DNA from: Pseudoalteromonas sp. G4
GTDB lineage: Bacteria; Pseudomonadota; Gammaproteobacteria; Enterobacterales; Alteromonadaceae
NCBI RefSeq assembly: GCF_028875915.1
Contig: NZ_JAPEHW010000016.1
Coordinates: 1-60,725, forward strand
DNA length: 60,725 nucleotides
Reading direction: 5' to 3'
This document shows, piece after piece, positions 37,137 to 45,605 of the stretch. The notes under the pieces were generated by a model that was given only the letters and a program-made list of their open reading frames with translations, had not been told where the DNA came from and did not search any database. A program made the translations under genes and the position numbers. Within the stretch, counting starts at the first letter, position 1. Every line of letters begins with the position of its first letter.

Positions 37137-37580
37137 TTAACTAGACGCGAATTTAGTTTTTAGCGTTGCAAATACAAAACCACCTGCGGCACCTGTAAGC
37201 AGCTGCGCATAGAATCCCCAGCCGCGAGCCCCAGCAATGATATTAATGTTCATTATTGATTCAATTGCAATTAACACAATTGTCATCGCCCCTGTTCCAG
37301 CAAGTGCGAAAATCCACTGGGTTGGTTGTTTTACTTTATTGTTTAAATAGCTGGCACACCAAAATGCTAAGGCAAACGCAATGGCAATAATTGCGCCATA
37401 AGTAGGTAGTAAACCAAGCCAGTCGTCCGTTATTAAACGTGCGCTGTCATCAAAGCTCACTTCAATGCCCACATTGACTAACTGATTGACAACATACAGG
37501 CTATGGCACAAGCTAGCTAAGGTAAAACTAAGCAGCCAAGCAATCAAAAATAAAGGTACTAAGCGTGTTAAAACTAACAA
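37137..37580 (-). CDS. Four-helix membrane protein, unknown function
   Basis: A 147-residue protein with four hydrophobic helices (LVPLFLIAWLLSFTLASLCH, YGAIIAIAFALAFWCASYL, IFALAGTGAMTIVLIAIESI, FYAQLLTGAAGGFVFATL). No family is recognised. It is divergent from the sugar dehydrogenase gene, and the two start regions nearly touch. Confidence 0.7.
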   Translation of the reverse strand: MLVLTRLVPLFLIAWLLSFTLASLCHSLYVVNQLVNVGIEVSFDDSARLITDDWLGLLPTYGAIIAIAFALAFWCASYLNNKVKQPTQWIFALAGTGAMTIVLIAIESIMNINIIAGARGWGFYAQLLTGAAGGFVFATLKTKFASS

Positions 37581-37585
37581 AGTTA

Positions 37586-38746
37586 ATGCAACTCAAAAAA
37601 GGGTTATGCCTTCACACTAGCAAAGACTTTTCATGCAAACAATGGTTGCTTTATTTTGCTGTAAGCGTGTTTTGTTGCAATGCGGCAGCAAACGATGCCA
37701 CATTGCCATTAGAGCGCTACACCATTCACACCTTAGCGACCAAACTAAATTCCCCTTGGAGCATGGTCGAATTACCAAATGGCACTTGGCTTATCACCGA
37801 ACGTGATGGTCATGTAGTGATTGTTAATGGCGAGAATCATTCCCGAGTTAAACTTGATTTAGCGGGGTTATATGTTGCTGGGCAAGGTGGTTTATTAGAT
37901 GTTGTATTAGCACCCGATTTTGAGCAATCGAAAACCGTTTTTTTCACTTACGCCCAAGGCGAATTAAAAGCCAATAGGTTGGTGGTGGCTAAAGCTGAGT
38001 TTAATGGCACAGAATTTTCAAAACCCAAAATTATTTATAGTGTGGCAACAGATAAAGGCACACCGCAACATTATGCAGGCCGCGCACTTATTTTGCCTGA
38101 TGAAACAATGTTAATTTCAAGTGGCGATGGCTTTGATTATCGCGAGCAAGCACAAGTGGTTACAAACCAGTTAGGTAAAATATTGCGTATTAATTTAGAT
38201 GGAACAATACCTAGCGACAACCTGTTTATAAGTCATGTTGATGCCAAAGCCCATGCTGTCTTTACTTTAGGACACCGCAATCCACAAGGGCTTGTATACG
38301 ATTATGATGCCAAACGCATTGTGAGCCATGAGCATGGCCCTGCAGGTGGCGACGAACTTAACTTTTTAAGCAAAGGTGAAAATTATGGCTGGCCGGTGAT
38401 CACCTTTGGTAAAGACTATTCACAAGCACGTATTTCACCCTTTACTGAATATAAAGGCATGAACCAACCAAGTGTCAATTGGACGCCGTCCATTGCTCCT
38501 TCGGGTATGGCGTATTATGGCACACGTCACACTCAATTTTCCTCGTTACAAAAGCAGGTGCTAATTACCACATTAGTGGATAGAAAGCTCTATGCCGTTA
38601 ACATCGCAAATAACCAATTTGAGCAAACGGCTGTTTTCCCTGAAATATCAGGGCGGCTTAGGGATGTGTTTATTTCAAATGCTGGCAATATCGCGGTGTT
38701 AACTGATGGCAAAGATGCGGGGCTTCATTTAATAACAGCACAGTAA
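37586..38746 (+). CDS. PQQ-type aldose/sorbosone sugar dehydrogenase, exported
   Basis: About 386 residues, exported to the periplasm (hydrophobic WLLYFAVSVFCCNAAA). It is a six-bladed propeller of the soluble aldose sugar dehydrogenase family (YliI-like). Visible family segments are ELPNGTWLITERDGHV, LGHRNPQGLVYD, HEHGPAGGDELNFL and KGENYGWPVITFG, which hold the PQQ/calcium site. It oxidises sugars or related alcohols in the periplasm and passes electrons to the respiratory chain. ATG 37586 is preferred over GTG 37565, which lies inside the neighbouring divergent gene. Confidence 0.88.
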   Translation: MQLKKGLCLHTSKDFSCKQWLLYFAVSVFCCNAAANDATLPLERYTIHTLATKLNSPWSMVELPNGTWLITERDGHVVIVNGENHSRVKLDLAGLYVAGQGGLLDVVLAPDFEQSKTVFFTYAQGELKANRLVVAKAEFNGTEFSKPKIIYSVATDKGTPQHYAGRALILPDETMLISSGDGFDYREQAQVVTNQLGKILRINLDGTIPSDNLFISHVDAKAHAVFTLGHRNPQGLVYDYDAKRIVSHEHGPAGGDELNFLSKGENYGWPVITFGKDYSQARISPFTEYKGMNQPSVNWTPSIAPSGMAYYGTRHTQFSSLQKQVLITTLVDRKLYAVNIANNQFEQTAVFPEISGRLRDVFISNAGNIAVLTDGKDAGLHLITAQ

Positions 38747-38873
38747 CCACTGCTACATTGTTAAAACCCATTTCTTTTCAGTACTTCCTTTACCAAAGTC
38801 AAATAAAGGGCTGCAGTTTTACATATTTGTGCCACTATTAAATAAGCTGAGTTACAAAAGGTGAATAGCTATT

Positions 38874-39650
38874 TTGTTGTTACTTAGAGAAGTTACTCGC
38901 ATTATTTCAAAAGTAAAAATACCCCCCATCCTATTTATGGTGAGTTACTTTTTGTTATCTTCAACTGCCTTAGCTGCGTCCTCAATTCCAAATATAAAAT
39001 GGTACACCGAAGACTACCCGCCCTTTAACTACCAACAAACAGGCGAAATAAAAGGCATTGCAGTAGATATTTTAAAAAAAGCATACAGCGAACTTAATTG
39101 GTCACTTAACACAGATGATATTTCGATAATGCCTTGGACTCGTGCTTATTACACATTAAAAAGTGATGCCAATGCCTGTTTGTTTTCTATGACTTTCACC
39201 AAAGAGAGAGCTAAAAACTTTAATTTTATCGGCACGGTTATGCCAAACACAGTTGCCATTATTGGGCATCAAGATTCAAGCATTAATGAAATACAATTAA
39301 GAACAGATTTTAATTTGCGTTTTGGTGTTGTTAAAAACGATATTGGCCACCAAACCTTGATGGAATACGGTATACCGGGTAATCAATTTGTTTTCTTAAA
39401 AACGGGGTTCGAGCTTGTAAAAATGCTAGAGCATAAACGCGTCGACCTAATTGCCTATGGCGATGTGATTGCCCGCTACCAATTTGAGCGCGCAAAAATT
39501 AGCCCGAATAAGTTTAAGGTAGTAAAACCCTTGCTAAAATCCCTCTTAGGCTATGCCTGCAATAAAAGCGTTCCAAGCGATGTCCTTCAAACACTCAATA
39601 CATCCATAGAGCAAATTGTAAGAAAACACCCAACGATTATTGAATATTAA
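38874..39650 (+). CDS. Periplasmic solute-binding protein (family 3), orphan
   Basis: About 258 residues from a TTG start; the true start may be further in, near the hydrophobic signal (LFMVSYFLLSSTALAAS). Family-3 features are WYTEDYPPFNYQQTGEIKGI, MPWTRAYYTLKSDANACLFS and FTKERAKNFNFIGTVM. First of three tandem binding-protein genes with no transporter components. The ligand is unknown. Confidence 0.82.
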   Translation: MLLLREVTRIISKVKIPPILFMVSYFLLSSTALAASSIPNIKWYTEDYPPFNYQQTGEIKGIAVDILKKAYSELNWSLNTDDISIMPWTRAYYTLKSDANACLFSMTFTKERAKNFNFIGTVMPNTVAIIGHQDSSINEIQLRTDFNLRFGVVKNDIGHQTLMEYGIPGNQFVFLKTGFELVKMLEHKRVDLIAYGDVIARYQFERAKISPNKFKVVKPLLKSLLGYACNKSVPSDVLQTLNTSIEQIVRKHPTIIEY

Positions 39651-39774
39651 ACTCATTTTAACGTGTATGATTTCTTGATCTTAAAAGCTGAAATTAAATG
39701 TTATAAATACTTTTTTACTCAAAACACGCTACCCTTAAATAAATTCCAATACGGTTACCTATTGTTTCGACAAC

Positions 39775-40548
39775 ATGTTTAATGCTCAAAATACCACTCG
39801 CGTTACAAACATAGCCACAGTGTTTGTGTTGGTACTTTTTGCTGCTTTTAGTGCAAACTCTTTCGCTTCACATAAAATTACGTTTGCTTTTTCAAACGAC
39901 CCTGAAATTAGCCCACAATTTAAATTTTTCGAGATGCTTTATCGCGAGGCTTTTACTCGGCTTGATTATGAGTTTTCATACCAAGTGTTACCAATGAAAC
40001 GCTGCTCAGTGATGGTAAATAGCGGAAAACTAGACGGTGAACCTCAGCGTTATCATGATTATGCAAATACCTACACTAATTTAATCCGAGTTGAAGAGCC
40101 TGTTTTTGTCACGAATGTGTATGCCTTCGCTACAAATAAAAATATAGCAATCAATACGTGGGATGATTTTAAAGGCACTTCTTTATATGTTGATTATGTT
40201 ATTGGCGCGCTGCAAACAGAGCAGTCGCTCGTCACTCGTGTTGAAGGTAAATATCTAACAGGTTTAAAGTCGGTTACTCAAGGGTTAGAACGTTTACATG
40301 TTGGCCGAAGTGATGTATTTGTTGATTTAGAAATTCGCACTAAACCCCATTTACAAACGATTCAATTTACCAATAGTCAGATCAGCATTGTCGGCACTTT
40401 GTCTTCACACAATTCTTATGCCTATCTTCATAAACGTCATCGTGAACTTGCGCCAAAGCTTGCAAAGGTAATTAAAGAAATCAAAGCCGAAGGGCTTTAC
40501 GATAAACTCATCGCTAAAAATTTGCCTTTTATGCTTATCGCGCACTAA
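39775..40548 (+). CDS. Periplasmic solute-binding-like protein, orphan
   Basis: A 257-residue exported protein with a signal peptide ending near ANSFASH. Divergent family-3-like pattern: FEMLYREAFTRLDYEF, PMKRCSVMVNSGKLDGEPQR and WDDFKGTSLYVDYVIG. Second of three tandem genes. It keeps the two-lobe layout but shares little sequence with its neighbours, so the set is not a recent duplication. The ligand is unknown. Confidence 0.78.
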   Translation: MFNAQNTTRVTNIATVFVLVLFAAFSANSFASHKITFAFSNDPEISPQFKFFEMLYREAFTRLDYEFSYQVLPMKRCSVMVNSGKLDGEPQRYHDYANTYTNLIRVEEPVFVTNVYAFATNKNIAINTWDDFKGTSLYVDYVIGALQTEQSLVTRVEGKYLTGLKSVTQGLERLHVGRSDVFVDLEIRTKPHLQTIQFTNSQISIVGTLSSHNSYAYLHKRHRELAPKLAKVIKEIKAEGLYDKLIAKNLPFMLIAH

Positions 40549-40641
40549 CCACTCTTTTAAGCAACTAGCGAACCATTTTTACCAATAGAAATATTGGCTA
40601 AATAGCATATACTTATCACTGTTCATTAGCGCAGAAGTACT

Positions 40642-41418
40642 ATGCATTTAAACATCTTTTTGCTCATTATACTTGTTGTTAGTTTTAGCAGTTCAGCTAA
40701 GACATGGCGCCTATGTCATGAAGATAAGCAATACCCTCCGTATATTACTAGTGAAGCTCAGAGTTCTGCTTCATCTGGGTTGTTAGTTGATATTTTAGAG
40801 CGTGCTGCAAGTGAGTCTAATATTGAGCTCTACTTCACTGCTCTTCCTTGGAAACGGTGCAAACAAGCAGTCAGAGATGGCACCTATGATGGCCTTTTTG
40901 CCATGATAAAAACCCCTAAACGCACTAAACAGTATGCTTTCCCAACCAATCAAAAAGATTATCTAAACACCGCCGATTATGTGATTTTATATAAACGCGA
41001 TTCAATACTGCACAAAGCAGAATTCGCGGGAAAGTTATTTACTGACAAAGGCGAGTTTAATGTCGCCTATTATAAGAAAATTAAACAATTTGGCTTACAA
41101 GCTCCTGCGGGTTATGTGCTGGAGCAATATATAAAACAGCATAACATCGCTGCAAATACCGATTACGACCTTAATTTAGGCATTCACCAAGTAGCCATAG
41201 GTCGTCTTGATGGCTACTTAGTTGAAAAACGCATTGGCCTTGCACAAGTCAAGGCATTAAAACAGCAAGACTTTGTGATAAGCAGCCAAGGCGTGATAAG
41301 AAAAACCCATTGGTACCTACCGTTTAACCTTGATTTTTATTTGCAAAATAAAACTGAGGTAACGCGCTTTTGGCAGCAAATTCAAAAAGCCCGTGAATAC
41401 GTTTTAAAGAACGATTAA
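40642..41418 (+). CDS. Periplasmic solute-binding protein, orphan
   Basis: A 258-residue exported protein with a signal peptide (IFLLIILVVSFSSSA). Pattern: ASSGLLVDILERAASESNIE, LPWKRCKQAVRDGTYDGLFA and MIKTPKRTKQYAFPTN. Last of the tandem three; it ends one base before the convergent S24 regulator. No transporter partners. The ligand is unknown. Confidence 0.82.
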   Translation: MHLNIFLLIILVVSFSSSAKTWRLCHEDKQYPPYITSEAQSSASSGLLVDILERAASESNIELYFTALPWKRCKQAVRDGTYDGLFAMIKTPKRTKQYAFPTNQKDYLNTADYVILYKRDSILHKAEFAGKLFTDKGEFNVAYYKKIKQFGLQAPAGYVLEQYIKQHNIAANTDYDLNLGIHQVAIGRLDGYLVEKRIGLAQVKALKQQDFVISSQGVIRKTHWYLPFNLDFYLQNKTEVTRFWQQIQKAREYVLKND

Positions 41419-42072
41419 TTAAACATCGCGACCAAACCACACAACTTTACCCACAATTCGCGTGTTTTCGCTTGTGTTTGCGGTAATTTCAAAGCTCGGA
41501 TAATCTGGATTATCACTAATTACTTTAACCCCACCACTAAATGGTTTTAAACGCTTTGTCAGCAAACCATCTTCTGTATGCACTAAATAAATATCTTCTT
41601 TATGCGCTTGCTTTTGCGACATATCCACTAAAATCATATCGCCTTGTTCTAATGTTGGCTGCATGCTGTCACCACGCACTGAAACAAATGCTAACTGCTC
41701 TGAATGCACACCTAATTGCGATGATAACCATTGCTTAGAAAAACCAAAATGCTCTGATATTTCTTCACTTGCACCTACTTGGCCAAAGCCCGCGCTCGCT
41801 TCTACATCAAATTTCGGCGCCAGAACCATCTCAGTTTTTGTATTATTGGCAACGTCATCGGTTGCGCGCTGACCTGTAATAAGCCAGTTTAAGTCAATGC
41901 TAAACTGCTCACTTAATTGTTCTAAATACGCCAATGATGGGCGACTACCACCTCGACATAATCGATAAATCGTAGACGCTGAACGCCCGGTCACTTCAGC
42001 AAAACGCTTTTTGTTACCTTCTGTGATTTGCTCAATTAGTGACAGAAAACGACGAGAAAAGGCAGTGCTCAT
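41419..42072 (-). CDS. HTH - S24 peptidase regulator (LexA/CI-like)
   Basis: About 217 residues from ATG 42072, which has GGAG about 11 bases upstream; an in-frame start at 42129 adds a non-homologous leader. The N-terminal helix-turn-helix of Xre type (GNKKRFAEVTGRSASTIYRL) is followed by an S24 domain with the catalytic serine in RGDSMQPTL and the lysine in LLTKRL. An Ala-Gly pair in VEASAGFGQ is a possible self-cleavage site. Known relatives are repressors inactivated by RecA-stimulated autocleavage. No phage genes adjoin, so it may control a stress response or be a leftover. Confidence 0.87.
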   Translation of the reverse strand: MSTAFSRRFLSLIEQITEGNKKRFAEVTGRSASTIYRLCRGGSRPSLAYLEQLSEQFSIDLNWLITGQRATDDVANNTKTEMVLAPKFDVEASAGFGQVGASEEISEHFGFSKQWLSSQLGVHSEQLAFVSVRGDSMQPTLEQGDMILVDMSQKQAHKEDIYLVHTEDGLLTKRLKPFSGGVKVISDNPDYPSFEITANTSENTRIVGKVVWFGRDV

Positions 42073-42285
42073 AATAAGTTCAGCTCCAAAATTAAAATGG
42101 GGGCTGACCTTACTAGGTCTCACTGCCAATTTAAAGCAAGTTTTAACAATCTGTATTTGCTTGGTTTATTATTCGACATATTGCATATTGTCTAAACAGT
42201 AAATGCTGTTAATAGCTTAAACTTCGTTACACATTGCAAAAGACAGGGCTTGCACTACCCGATATTTGTAGCGCATGCTTGTTGA

Positions 42286-42355
42286 CTATTTTTTCGCTCG
42301 TAATGTGTCAATAATGCTTGCATCAACCCAATAAATATCAATGTTGCCTTTACTA
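42286..42355 (-). pseudogene. C-terminal remnant of a PD40/TolB-like beta-propeller gene
   Basis: About 23 codons on the minus strand ending at a TAG (42288-42286) read RGISKGNIDIYWVDASII then DTLRAKK. The stretch resembles the last blade and tail of TolB/PD40-type propeller proteins, and the frame is closed a few codons further upstream. It has no start codon of its own, so it is a fragment left by decay. Low certainty because it is short. Confidence 0.4.
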
Positions 42356-42399
42356 ATACCACGGTTAAACATGAGATATTATGAAAAGATGGCTCTATG

Positions 42400-42856
42400 C
42401 TTTCTAGTTAACGCATCCTCATACCCAGATCAATTGCCAAATATCGCCTTATCCACCCTCGATTTTCTCCGTACAAAGAAAAACTTGTATTTAGTAGAGG
42501 CAGACAGCTTTATAAGCTTTTATATAATGGCATCGTTGCCAAAATTACTATTCCTTTTGCTAAACCTATGGATTTTAAATCATTTAACTTAATGGTGATC
42601 GTATATTAATGATTTAAGGTTATTGCTACAGCGACATTGTAGTGCAAAGCTTACAAGCAAAAATAACACTCTGAATGGTGTAAACGATAATCTAGAGCTC
42701 TGGGCATACTCGCTGGCGGATGAATCATTTCAAGTTTTGGATAAACTTCCTTCAAACCTCGATAGTATTGATGATATACACGCAGGGAAATTGTTGATGA
42801 CACTTCGTAAATTCTCGAAAAAAGAAGTAACGGAACTCATCTTAGCAAAAAACTGA
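42400..42856 (+). pseudogene. Frameshifted remnant of a beta-propeller (CadC/TolB-like) gene
   Basis: Pieces of one propeller-like protein lie in three frames. VNASSYPDQLPN (about 42400-42440) passes to RLIHPRFSPYKEKLVFSRGR and FAKPMDFKSFNLM (about 42440-42600), and then to NLELWAYSLADESFQVLDKL and LLMTLRKFSKKEVTELILAK ending at 42856. The FSP-LVFSRGR-LYKL pattern is typical of PD40 repeats in CadC-like regulators. No intact start or DNA-binding domain remains. Two or more frameshifts are needed, so this is a decayed gene rather than a read error. Confidence 0.55.
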
Positions 42857-43053
42857 TTTCGTAATATTGTTATAAAATCGTTAAATTTATCATAAAATGA
42901 ACGTATAATAACCAATCGTCCGTTTTGTCGAAAAATGATTTATGGCTTCTTAAGTGACACTTTTAGGTGCAATAAATCACTCAGGAATAGGCAATTATTG
43001 AAATAATGTGCATTATCTTTTTCAACAAATAAATGATGTGTTGTATGAATTAG

Positions 43054-43785
43054 ATGAAAGTTATGAGTGTTAACAGTTACATAATTAAATATGCGTTTCT
43101 CTTATGTGCATTGGGTTTATCAGTGACAGCCAATGCAAAAAGCAAAGATATTACAGCGTGTATTGATGATCATCCTCCCTATCAAATACTTGGTGACACG
43201 CCTTCAGGTATTCATATTGCAGCGCTACATAAACTAGCTTCACTGTTAGAACTTAATCTTAAATTTGTTCAATCCCCAAATTTTGCTAGGTGTGTAGCGC
43301 TTTTAGAAAATGGCGATGTTGACGTTATTGCTGCACTAACACCTTTACCTGAAAGAAAAAACTTCGCTTTTTTCACGCCATTTAAAGCTGCAGATTCATT
43401 ACGAGTTATCTCTAAAGATGGAATACAAATATCGTCATATTATGATTTTAAAAACAAAGTCATTGGCGTTTCGAGAGGCGTACGTTATTTCACAAGATTT
43501 GATCATGATGAATGGCTACAAAAAATTGAGATTCAAAATGTAAGAATTGGCTTCACCTTATTAAAAAAGAATCGCATCGACCTCATAATGGTAAGCCCCG
43601 CGATGATAGAAACCTTCTCAAAGGAAATTCAAGAAGCCAATCTCAAAGTCTCTCCTATCGCTTTAGAAGAAATGAGAAACAAAGAAACGTTTTTTGGCTT
43701 TAGTAAAGTAAATAAGCTCGGAATTACAGAAGCTGAAATTCAACAAAAGGTACTTCAAGCATACCAAACAGGTTATTTTGAATAA
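43054..43785 (+). CDS. Periplasmic solute-binding protein (family 3), orphan
   Basis: A 243-residue exported protein with a signal peptide (FLLCALGLSVTANA). Pattern: ITACIDDHPPYQILGDTPSG, CVALLENGDVDVIAALTPLP and ERKNFAFFTPFKAADSL. The N-terminus IDDHPPY is typical of the group. Single gene with no transporter components. The ligand is unknown. Confidence 0.85.
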   Translation: MKVMSVNSYIIKYAFLLCALGLSVTANAKSKDITACIDDHPPYQILGDTPSGIHIAALHKLASLLELNLKFVQSPNFARCVALLENGDVDVIAALTPLPERKNFAFFTPFKAADSLRVISKDGIQISSYYDFKNKVIGVSRGVRYFTRFDHDEWLQKIEIQNVRIGFTLLKKNRIDLIMVSPAMIETFSKEIQEANLKVSPIALEEMRNKETFFGFSKVNKLGITEAEIQQKVLQAYQTGYFE

Positions 43786-44241
43786 GTTTCCGCCTATTAC
43801 TTACATCATCGAAGTCTATTAGATAAATAAAAAAACCAAGTTGCTATCATCATGTATCAGCCTGTTTTGTTGGTAATTAATTTAAGTTTGTTCGAAAAGC
43901 CCCACAAGAAACCACATTTAAGCACCTGATAATTAATGAATTAATTTACCCATTAAAACTATTTCTTGGTATGACAAAAATTTTAAATTGACGCAGATCC
44001 TAATCCTGTTTATTTTCGCCGAGATGTTTCAAGAAGGGCCATACTAAGCACTGGTCAACCCAATATTAAGCAGATACCCGCACACCTTAGTTGCGATCTT
44101 CGCCTTGAAAAAGGTAACCATAATATTGGGACTATTTGAGTTAACGAGCCTAGTGTTATTAGTTTAATTCCACCGATTGTTGTTTTAACCCTTGCTGTTA
44201 TTCTTCGCCGCCCTATTCTTGCACTTGTAATAGGTGCGCTT
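43786..44241. other. Intergenic region containing the lost 5' part of the antiporter gene
   Basis: 456 bases. The right portion (44140-44241) is open in frame with the antiporter and reads EPSVISLIPPIVVLTLAVIL, which is the expected first helix of NhaC-type proteins. The left portion holds the doubtful fragment at 43975-44136. No promoter was assigned. Confidence 0.6.
43975..44136 (+). pseudogene. Open stretch without a start codon, possible gene fragment
   Basis: A frame between a TAA and the TGA at 44137-44139 reads IDADPNPVYFRRDVSRRAIL and PAHLSCDLRLEKGNHN. It looks protein-like but has no start codon or ribosome binding site and lies directly upstream of the antiporter. No family is recognised. 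It may be the end of a decayed gene or chance. Confidence 0.25.
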
Positions 44242-45522
44242 GTGGGTTTGGCGTTAGTTGACTACACCACCATTTTAGGTAATTTCGCCGAGGCTTCATT
44301 AAAAGTGATGGCCGACGAAACCATAGGTTGGCTTATTTTAGTGTGCGGTAGCTTTGGCGCATTAATTGCCCTGCTTGTTCGCACCGGAGGCGCCCTTGCC
44401 TTTGGTCGCAGTGCTCTAAAACTCGCAAAAGGGCCTAAATCATCGCTGCTTATGACCTACTTCCTTGGGGTTATGATTTTTATTGATGACTACCTCAATG
44501 CCCTAACCGTTGGCGAAACCATGCGCCGCGTTACCGACAAGTTTAAAATCTCTAGAGAAATGCTGGCCTACGTGGTTGATTCAACTGCCGCACCTATTTG
44601 TGTTTTAGTGCCTCTGTCTACTTGGGCGGTATTTTTTGGTGGCTTGTTGGTCGATAACGGTGTTGCCGGTGAAGGGCAAGGTATTAGCGTATACATTGAA
44701 GCCATTCCATACATGCTTTATGCCTGGGTTGCCGTTTTAATGGTGCCGCTAGTCATATTTGGTGTGATCCCACTGTTTGGCCCAATGAAAAAAGCAGAGC
44801 TGGCTGCAAAAGCGGGTAAGCCTGCTCTTGAGCAAGTAGATTTAAGCGAAGTACAAACACCTGATGAATATGCATCAAAAGCAATCGAGCAAGAATTTGA
44901 AAACGCAGATAACAGTGGCAAGCTCTATAATTTTTTAGTGCCCATTGCCCTACTCGTTGGCTTTACCGTGTATTTTGATATTGATGTGTGGAAAGGATTA
45001 CTTGCCACCTTAGCGGTAACTATTCCATTTTATATGGTGCAGCGTTTAATGCCGTTGGCCGAAATGTTAGAGCAAATGATAGATGGCTTTAAATGCATGT
45101 TACCTGCCATTGGTACGGTTATCGCTGCATTTATTTTTAAAGATGTGTGCGATAAGTTATTACTACCGCAATATGTCATTAATACATTAAGCCCTTATAT
45201 GACAGCACAGTTGCTGCCTGCGATGGTGTTTTTATCAATGGCTATTTTAGCGTTTGCTACAGGATCAAGCTGGGGCATTTTTGCAGTAACAATTCCAATT
45301 GTAATGCCACTTGCGGTTGCAGTTGATGCAAATATTCCGCTGGTGATTGGTGCGCTATTGTCAGCGTCATCTTTTGGTAGCCAAGCCTGCTTTTATTCAG
45401 ATTCCACAGTGCTTGCAGCACAAGGCTCAGACTGTAACTTAGTCAGCCATGCTGTAACCCAATTACCTTATGCACTGCTTGCAGCGGCAATCGCATTTGT
45501 TGGCTTTTTATTTATGGGGTAA
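44242..45522 (+). CDS. NhaC-family Na+/H+ antiporter, 5' end disrupted
   Basis: At least 426 residues with about ten membrane helices. Family segments include FLGVMIFIDDYLNALTVGET, DSTAAPICVLVPLSTWAVFF, AFATGSSWGIFAVTIPIVMP and SFGSQACFYSDSTVLAAQGS. Members exchange Na+ (or lactate/malate) for protons. The first possible canonical start in this frame is GTG 44242, but homologous-looking sequence continues upstream to a TGA at 44137-44139. A one-base deletion near 44146 would join it to FELT in another frame. The protein may therefore lack its first helix, or the read has an error. Confidence 0.85.
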   Translation: MGLALVDYTTILGNFAEASLKVMADETIGWLILVCGSFGALIALLVRTGGALAFGRSALKLAKGPKSSLLMTYFLGVMIFIDDYLNALTVGETMRRVTDKFKISREMLAYVVDSTAAPICVLVPLSTWAVFFGGLLVDNGVAGEGQGISVYIEAIPYMLYAWVAVLMVPLVIFGVIPLFGPMKKAELAAKAGKPALEQVDLSEVQTPDEYASKAIEQEFENADNSGKLYNFLVPIALLVGFTVYFDIDVWKGLLATLAVTIPFYMVQRLMPLAEMLEQMIDGFKCMLPAIGTVIAAFIFKDVCDKLLLPQYVINTLSPYMTAQLLPAMVFLSMAILAFATGSSWGIFAVTIPIVMPLAVAVDANIPLVIGALLSASSFGSQACFYSDSTVLAAQGSDCNLVSHAVTQLPYALLAAAIAFVGFLFMG

Positions 45523-45569
45523 TGCACTTTGCCATGGATTAAACAGTTTAAGAGTTGAAAATGAATGCC

Positions 45570-45602
45570 AAAAAAAGGGTTAGTTTTAAACTAACCCTTT
45601 TT
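45570..45602. terminator. Bidirectional terminator hairpin
   Basis: Arms AAAAAAGGGTTAGT (45570-45583) and ACTAACCCTTTTTT (45589-45602) pair perfectly across a 5-base loop, between the convergent antiporter and M42-like peptidase genes. Works as an intrinsic terminator in both directions. Confidence 0.88.
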
Positions 45603-45605
45603 TAA

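Larger units (their letters stand above)
42073..43053. other. Long region without intact genes
   Basis: Almost 1 kb between the S24 regulator and the next binding protein. It holds the two decayed propeller fragments described separately and AT-rich flanks. No intact gene, RNA or mobile element end was found, though insertion or deletion in the past is suggested by the fragments. Confidence 0.5.

Noticed and set aside
41419..42072. S24 regulator as evidence for a prophage
   Set aside because: No integrase, structural, lysis or replication genes lie on either side.
42073..42129. N-terminal extension of the S24 regulator
   Set aside because: The helix-turn-helix begins after the internal ATG at 42072, which has a ribosome binding site.
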